Shown here: piece after piece, positions 59,593 through 64,000 of the stretch | Layout: each line of letters opens with the position of its first letter | Numbering within the stretch: position 1 is the stretch's first letter | Source of the DNA: Metaruminococcus_A sp003150405 | Lineage (GTDB): Bacteria > Bacillota > Clostridia > Oscillospirales > Ruminococcaceae | DNA length: 64,000 nucleotides | Assembly: GCA_902489745.1 (NCBI GenBank) | Contig: CABUBB010000003.1 | Coordinates: 62,001-126,000 of the forward strand | Direction of reading: 5' to 3' | Notes under the pieces: model-generated | Told to the model about the DNA's origin: nothing | Databases searched by the model: none | The model's input: only the letters and a program-made list of their open reading frames with translations | Translations under genes and position numbers: made by a program

Positions 59593-60540
59593 ATGCGATT
59601 TAAACAGTTTGGAAGCACCGGGCTGAAGGTCTCGGAAATCAGTTTGGGCACATGGGCCTACGGAAACGACTTCTGGGGCGAGGTGGATGACCAGAATTCC
59701 ATTGACACCATCCATAAAGCGATTGAGCTCGGCGTCAACATCATTGACACTGCACCGGCTTACGGCGACGGCCATTCGGAAGAAATTGTTGGAAAAGCCA
59801 TTAAAGGACACCGCGACGAGTTGGTGATTACGACCAAATGCGGTATTCTGCCCCGCCACCCGGACGGAAGCGTCAACAAGTGCCTGAAGCCGGAAAGCCT
59901 GCTGAAAGAAATTGACGCTTCGCTTAAGCGTCTTGACATTGATGTGATTGACGTCTACCTGCTCCATTGGCCGGATGTGAACACCCCGCTGGAGGAAACC
60001 GCAGAGACGATGGCAAGCATTAAGGCCAGCGGCAAGATCAAACACTTTGGCGTTTCCAACTTTAACATTGAACAGATTGAAACCATTGAGAAATACATTC
60101 CGGTTGAAGTTTTTGAACCGCATTATTCCATGCTGTTCCGCGACAATGTGGACATTATGAAATACTGCGAAGAAAAGGGCAAGGCGGTTATGGTTTACGG
60201 CGGCCTCGCAGGCGGCCTGCTGACCGGCAAGTTCAAGGAAATCCCGAAATTTGGGGATCATGACAACCGCGCAGGCTTCTACCCCTTCTTCCAGGAGCCG
60301 GAATGGTCCAAGGTGCAGGCGCTCCTCGGCAAGCTCCGGGAGATTGCCGACGGTTACGGCCGCCCGCTGTCCCAGCTCGCCATTAATTATCTGGCGCAGA
60401 AATCCTACGTTTCCAACGTCATCGTCGGTGCGAAGCGCCCGGATCAGATGGAGGAGAACGCCAAAACGATGGAATGGATGCTGTCAGACGCTGATTTGGA
60501 ACGCATTGAAAGCTACTACAACCAGTATATCCTCGGTTAA
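59593..60540 (+). CDS. Aldo/keto reductase
   Basis: A 315-residue NADPH-dependent oxidoreductase with the (beta/alpha)8 fold. The catalytic tetrad is visible: D52 in IIDTAPAYGDG, Y57 in the same block, K84-like in VITTKCG, and H125-like in YLLHWPD. Length is normal. GGAGG stands before the ATG, and a perfect terminator follows at 60551. Physiological substrate unknown. Confidence 0.95.
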   Translation: MRFKQFGSTGLKVSEISLGTWAYGNDFWGEVDDQNSIDTIHKAIELGVNIIDTAPAYGDGHSEEIVGKAIKGHRDELVITTKCGILPRHPDGSVNKCLKPESLLKEIDASLKRLDIDVIDVYLLHWPDVNTPLEETAETMASIKASGKIKHFGVSNFNIEQIETIEKYIPVEVFEPHYSMLFRDNVDIMKYCEEKGKAVMVYGGLAGGLLTGKFKEIPKFGDHDNRAGFYPFFQEPEWSKVQALLGKLREIADGYGRPLSQLAINYLAQKSYVSNVIVGAKRPDQMEENAKTMEWMLSDADLERIESYYNQYILG

Positions 60541-60550
60541 ACACAACTCG

Positions 60551-60591
60551 AAAAAGCCGTATCCTGCTGATGCAGGATACGGCTTTTTTTC
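60551..60591. terminator. Bidirectional intrinsic terminator
   Basis: AAAAAGCCGTATCCTGC pairs with GCAGGATACGGCTTTTT. Serves the aldo/keto reductase and possibly the convergent deformylase. Confidence 0.9.
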
Positions 60592-60886
60592 AAAGGCATT
60601 TCCCGCCGTCAGCGGCGGTGCGGATGATATTAAAATCCTTTCAGCGGGAGCTGGCCGTTGTTGAAAAGGCGTGGGCATTCCTCATGCCAACCTCCGGCTT
60701 TTTTGGGGGAGAAACTGCACCGAGAGGGGGAAAACAATCCCTCGTATGATCCATTTTTCTTCATCAGACCTGTCTGTCTTTCCGTGTCCGCAAAGCCCGG
60801 TGAGGCCGGATTCAATCATTGTTTCTTAGGCTCTGCCGCCGACTACAGTTTATTTGGGGGGCAAAGAATATGGGACTTAGAGAGCG

Positions 60887-61363
60887 TCACAGCCAGCCGA
60901 CAGCGCGATCAGGAAGGAGCAATCCATTGAGGTGGTCAATCTCATGGCAGAGACATTTGGCAAGCTCGCCCTGCCCCACCATCTCCCTGGAATCTCCTTG
61001 TTTATCCAAAAAGCGTACCCGAACCCGCTGCGGGCGGACGGTTCGCGCCCAGCGCCCTGGAAAGCTGAGACAACCCTCCACACAGATTTGGCGGCCGCTA
61101 GCTTCTACAATTTCCGGGTTGACGAACTGTTTTAAGCCGCCGCCTGTATCGAGAACGATCAGGCGCTGCAAAACGCCAATCTGGTTTGCGGCAAGCCCCA
61201 CCGCATTGCCGGTGTGGTACATGGTCTGGGCCATGTCCACAAGCAGTTCACGGGTTTTATCGTCCACCTGCTCGACCAGCCGGCATGGCTCGTGCAGAAT
61301 GGGATTGTTCCAATAACAAAGCTTTCGAAGTGCGATACCACTCACCCCCTGCTGTTCTCGCAT
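60887..61363 (-). CDS. def: Peptide deformylase
   Basis: Removes the formyl group from nascent proteins. The 158-residue product has all three motifs: G56-LAANQIG, E-G-C98-LS and H140-E-I-D-H144. Length is normal for short type 1 enzymes. The family usually starts MALRK; here the matching codons are IALRK, with ATC (61336) in the place of ATG and AGGGGGTGA just before it. I keep the upstream in-frame ATG at 61363, but its own ribosome site is poor, so a noncanonical ATC start, or a GTG at 61345, is possible. Confidence 0.88.
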   Translation of the reverse strand: MREQQGVSGIALRKLCYWNNPILHEPCRLVEQVDDKTRELLVDMAQTMYHTGNAVGLAANQIGVLQRLIVLDTGGGLKQFVNPEIVEASGRQICVEGCLSFPGRWARTVRPQRVRVRFLDKQGDSREMVGQGELAKCLCHEIDHLNGLLLPDRAVGWL

Positions 61364-62034
61364 GGCTTTTCTCTATCCAAACCAAATACGTCTTTCATAT
61401 CCCCGCTAGGCGTACAGGCAATTTGAGAGGTTCATCCCAACCGGTTTTTGCAGGATCATCTGTCTTTCGGCGACAACAGGGCTGATTTTCTCAGGGTATT
61501 TCCTGTTCTATCCGCAGCGGCTGGATGTTTTTTCACGCCTTTTTCCTCCATTCACCTGTTCTGTGGAACAGTATGCTGCACAAATTTTTGAAAACAGCCC
61601 TTGCGGGCTTAAAAATTCGGTTTTTAGGCGCCGGAAATAATGGTACGGCCGCAAAGGGAGGCTCTTTTTTCTCCATATTATGCGAAAATCCGTGCAATGG
61701 TTCGTTCTTTCCCGAAAAAGCGGATTCATACTCCAAAAACGGCAGTCCATGGATTTGCCAAAGGTGTATAGGGCCAGTTAAAGCTCATACCATTTTATCT
61801 TAGAGTCTGACGCCTACAAAACATTCAGAGCCAGCTGAACAGCAAATGACTAATCAAAAAGAAGGCGGATTTTTTATATCCGCCTTCTTTTTGATGCAAT
61901 TCATATAAGCTTGCCCCAGCTCTGCACAGCATTGACTCCAAAACTCATACGCAAGTGCCAGTCAGCATATTTTTCTGATTGCCGATTTTTCCGCTTCTTG
62001 CTGACCGCGCGGGCGACTCCGCGGGTTCCACCTG
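61364..62034. other. Long intergenic region
   Basis: About 670 nt. No coding region supported. It holds a terminator (61852-61894) for the SDR gene. No repeats or RNA structures beyond this were noticed. Confidence 0.45.
61852..61894. terminator. Bidirectional intrinsic terminator
   Basis: ATCAAAAAGAAGGCGGAT pairs with ATCCGCCTTCTTTTTGAT with an AT-rich loop. Lies 140 nt after the SDR gene on the minus strand. Confidence 0.85.
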
Positions 62035-62820
62035 TCAGACCTGATATTCCCAGCCATTATCGCCCGTATAAACCATGAGCTTGGTCATGCCGCCGTCAAC
62101 AGTCAGGTTCTGCCCATTGATAAAATCGTTCTCCGGATCGCAGAGAAAGAGCACGGCGCGGGCAATATCTTCCGGCGTGCCAACCCGGCCGGACGGATGC
62201 TGAAGCCGATCTGCACGGGTGTATTCCGGAATATAGCATTCTTCATGATAAGCACCGGTGTCAATCCAGCCAGGGCTGATGGAATTGACCCGTACTTTCC
62301 CGGAAAGACTGACCGCCAGCGCATGGGTGAGGGAAAGGATGCCGCCTTTGGCCGCCGAGTAACTTTCGGTGTCCGCCTGGGACATAAATCCGCGGGTAGA
62401 CGCCAGGTTGACAATCGCCGCATCCTCCCGGAACAGCGGCAGCAAAAGCTGGGCCAACCGGTACGGAGCGGAGACTCCAACCCGAAGGACGTAGTTAAAA
62501 TCCTCCCAGGTACAGCCGGACAAAATCCCCCGGCGGCTGAGGCAGGCGTTGTTGATAAGAAAATCCACACCGCCGCAGACATCCCCCACCGCTTTAGCAA
62601 AGGTTGCAAGAGCCTCTTCCTCCGCGACATCACCGTAATAAAAAAAGTGTTTGCTGTTTTTGTTGATCACCTTTAACCGCATGAGCGTCTCGCGGCCTGC
62701 TTCTTCATTAAAATCCATAAACGCGACCGCCGCGCCCTGTTTGGCAAAAGCCTCCACAATGCACCGGCCGATGCCGCCGGCGCCTCCGGTTACCACACAA
62801 ACCCTGCCTTCAAATTTCAT
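62035..62820 (-). CDS. SDR family NAD(P)-dependent oxidoreductase
   Basis: A 261-residue short-chain dehydrogenase. The cofactor loop is TGGAGGIG (residues 11-18), the catalytic tyrosine and lysine are in YSAAKGG, with a serine in NLAST, and the family C-terminus SPGWIDTGAY and DFINGQNLTVDGGMT is complete. The DF after the second strand (MDFNEEAG) suggests NAD preference. The start overlaps the queH stop by 11 nt, so it is downstream in the same operon. Substrate unknown. Confidence 0.93.
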   Translation of the reverse strand: MKFEGRVCVVTGGAGGIGRCIVEAFAKQGAAVAFMDFNEEAGRETLMRLKVINKNSKHFFYYGDVAEEEALATFAKAVGDVCGGVDFLINNACLSRRGILSGCTWEDFNYVLRVGVSAPYRLAQLLLPLFREDAAIVNLASTRGFMSQADTESYSAAKGGILSLTHALAVSLSGKVRVNSISPGWIDTGAYHEECYIPEYTRADRLQHPSGRVGTPEDIARAVLFLCDPENDFINGQNLTVDGGMTKLMVYTGDNGWEYQV

Positions 62821-63457
62821 TTGTCAGCCTCCTTTTTTGTCGCTGTTCCGCCTCCTGTTTGGAATAAATGCAACCGCAGTAGTCCTGACGGTAAAGGCCA
62901 TACATCTTGGAAAGCTCGATGGAACGTTTGTAGCCGTTCCGTTTTTTAAAATCCGAAACAAGGTAGGGCACCCCTACCTCTTCTGCAACCCGTTCGCCAA
63001 TTTCCAGGAGCTTATCCGCCCGCTTCATCGGACTGATAGAGAGGGTGGTGGTAAAATAATCGCACCCCTGTTCCGCTGCGATCCGTGCCGCTTCCCGCAG
63101 CCGGAGTTCATAGCAGCGGAAGCAACGCTCACCGCCCTCCGGAAGCTGCTCCAGCCCCTGAGTGACCTCATAAAAGCGTTCCGGTTGGTAACTTCCCTCA
63201 AGCAACCGCACTGGGCGCTCCAGTGGCATTTCCCGAAGCAGGCGCTTTAGCTCCTCCGTCCGATGCCGGTACTCCTCTGACATGGTAATGTTTGGATTGT
63301 AATAAAACACGGTAATTTCAAAAAATTGAGAGAGGTATTCCAACACATAGCTGCTACAGGGCGCACAGCAACTGTGCAGCAGCAGGGAAGGGACGGCTCC
63401 CTCCAATGAAAGACGGGCAAGCAGGGCGTCAAGCTCCCGCTGGGCATTGCGCTTCAT
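62810..63457 (-). CDS. queH: Epoxyqueuosine reductase QueH
   Basis: Converts epoxyqueuosine to queuosine in tRNA in the absence of QueG. The 215-residue protein has the QueH cysteines: HSCCAPCSS near residue 29, CFRCYELR, and QDYCGCIYS near the C-terminus, for an Fe-S cluster and second metal. ATG 63457 follows GGAGGGG by 5 nt; the longer frame from 63532 lacks a site. Its stop overlaps the SDR start by 11 nt. Confidence 0.92.
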   Translation of the reverse strand: MKRNAQRELDALLARLSLEGAVPSLLLHSCCAPCSSYVLEYLSQFFEITVFYYNPNITMSEEYRHRTEELKRLLREMPLERPVRLLEGSYQPERFYEVTQGLEQLPEGGERCFRCYELRLREAARIAAEQGCDYFTTTLSISPMKRADKLLEIGERVAEEVGVPYLVSDFKKRNGYKRSIELSKMYGLYRQDYCGCIYSKQEAEQRQKRRLTNEI

Positions 63458-63648
63458 AACATCCCCTCCTTGTAACACAGTGGATTTCAGCCGCTGAGAA
63501 CGGCAATACCAAGACGGCTGGCAAATAGCCAAACAGCCGGTTAACCGTCCTTTCCGCGTCCGTTTCCCGGTGAAACGGCACCCCGGTGGGAAGTGGTTGG
63601 GCCTGCGAAGGTTTCACCGCAAAGCCAACGCCAGTTTTACAAATGCGT

Positions 63649-64000
63649 TCACCCGACCGGCAGGAAAGGGTAAATGCACAGTCCAACTACCCCTGCACCG
63701 AGCATGACGTAAATGGGGTTGAGCTTGAACTTGCGCAGGACAAATAATCCCAAAGCAAAAATACCGACAGCAATCCAGTCCACCTTTTCAATGGCGAAGC
63801 TCCAAAGGGTATCCCCGCCCCAAAGGGCAAGAATGAGGATGCCCACGCCGGCCGAGGCAATCAGCGAAACGACCGCCGGGCGCAGACCGCTCAAGGCACC
63901 CTGAATCACCGACAGATTGCGGTACTTGTAGTACAGAAACGCCAGCAGCAGAACAATGATACAGGACGGAAGCACACAGCCAATGGTTGCGACCGCTGCA
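63649..64000 (-). CDS. Chromate transporter family protein (partial, cut by window edge)
   Basis: The frame is open to the window end; 117 C-terminal codons are seen. The visible part AAVATIGCVLPSCIIV, GALSGLRPAVVSLIASAGVG and GIFALGLFVLRKFKLNPIYV is the second half of a CHR domain (ChrA-like) with about four membrane segments. Short clostridial CHR proteins come in pairs, so a second half is expected beyond the window. Transport of chromate or another oxyanion is inferred only from the family. Confidence 0.85.
   Translation of the reverse strand, partial: AAVATIGCVLPSCIIVLLLAFLYYKYRNLSVIQGALSGLRPAVVSLIASAGVGILILALWGGDTLWSFAIEKVDWIAVGIFALGLFVLRKFKLNPIYVMLGAGVVGLCIYPFLPVG

Noticed and set aside
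1..64000. CRISPR arrays, rRNA, tRNA, insertion sequences, prophage genes
   Set aside because: I looked for spaced direct repeats, conserved rRNA segments, cloverleaf-like stretches, transposases, integrases and phage structural genes and saw none.

Overview
The window reads as chromosomal DNA of an anaerobic, gut-type Clostridia bacterium (Bacillota; an Oscillospiraceae/Ruminococcaceae relative is my inference). Reasons: Gram-positive style GGAGG ribosome sites before most genes, a V-type ATP synthase operon, a glycine riboswitch in front of an AGCS symporter, a PerR-rubrerythrin oxidative stress operon, an ECF sigma with an RsgI-like anti-sigma, and several plant/host glycan hydrolases. No rRNA, tRNA, CRISPR array, phage or insertion sequence was recognised.

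Layout. 0-4.2 kb: the end of a V-type ATPase operon (subunits F, A, B, D). 4.2-6.9 kb: a GT2 glycosyltransferase and a riboswitch-controlled amino-acid:sodium symporter. 7.2-10.2 kb: a cassette of unfamiliar secreted and membrane-anchored proteins whose first gene is cut by an amber codon. 10.3-17.8 kb: GNAT, Spx/ArsC-like protein, a LarA-type racemase with a glycerate kinase, two MATE exporters (one behind an attenuator-like leader) and a beta-lactamase-fold hydrolase. 18-24 kb: a TipAS-type MerR regulator, an orphan CARF-nuclease (Card1/Can2-like), a Nudix/nitroreductase pair and a class C beta-lactamase-like esterase. 24.2-26.1 kb: a second, decayed copy of the 7.4-10 kb cassette carrying at least five single-base deletions in homopolymers. 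26-31 kb: NhaC antiporter, GNAT/HD pair, a small basic protein gene with a terminator inside its reading frame, and two VOC proteins. 30.8-35.5 kb: GH3 and DUF6259-type glycosidase genes. 35.7-44.8 kb: flavodoxin, UMF1-type MFS, Zn-dependent PLC-like protein, Nudix, HtrA protease, a third MATE exporter, inorganic pyrophosphatase, SPFH protein. 45.5-51.2 kb: ECF sigma/anti-sigma, LUD protein, perR-rbr, and a Fur-like regulator with a heavy-metal permease behind a palindromic operator. 51.4-64 kb: GH30, Smr, DUF1653, PhnO-like GNAT with a radical SAM protein, cyclophilin, YtcJ amidohydrolase, WYL regulator, aldo/keto reductase, peptide deformylase, SDR, QueH and a partial chromate transporter.

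The strongest candidate for something not usually annotated is the gene at 29193-29408. It encodes a lysine/arginine-rich protein of 71 codons, and a good intrinsic terminator lies wholly inside the frame, 32 nt before the stop codon. The expected transcript would lack a stop codon, which is the hallmark of alternative ribosome-rescue factors of the ArfA/BrfA type that are controlled by trans-translation. The paired secreted-protein cassettes and the orphan CARF-nuclease with a dyad over its promoter are the next most interesting. All functional calls rest on reading motifs by eye; no database search was possible.
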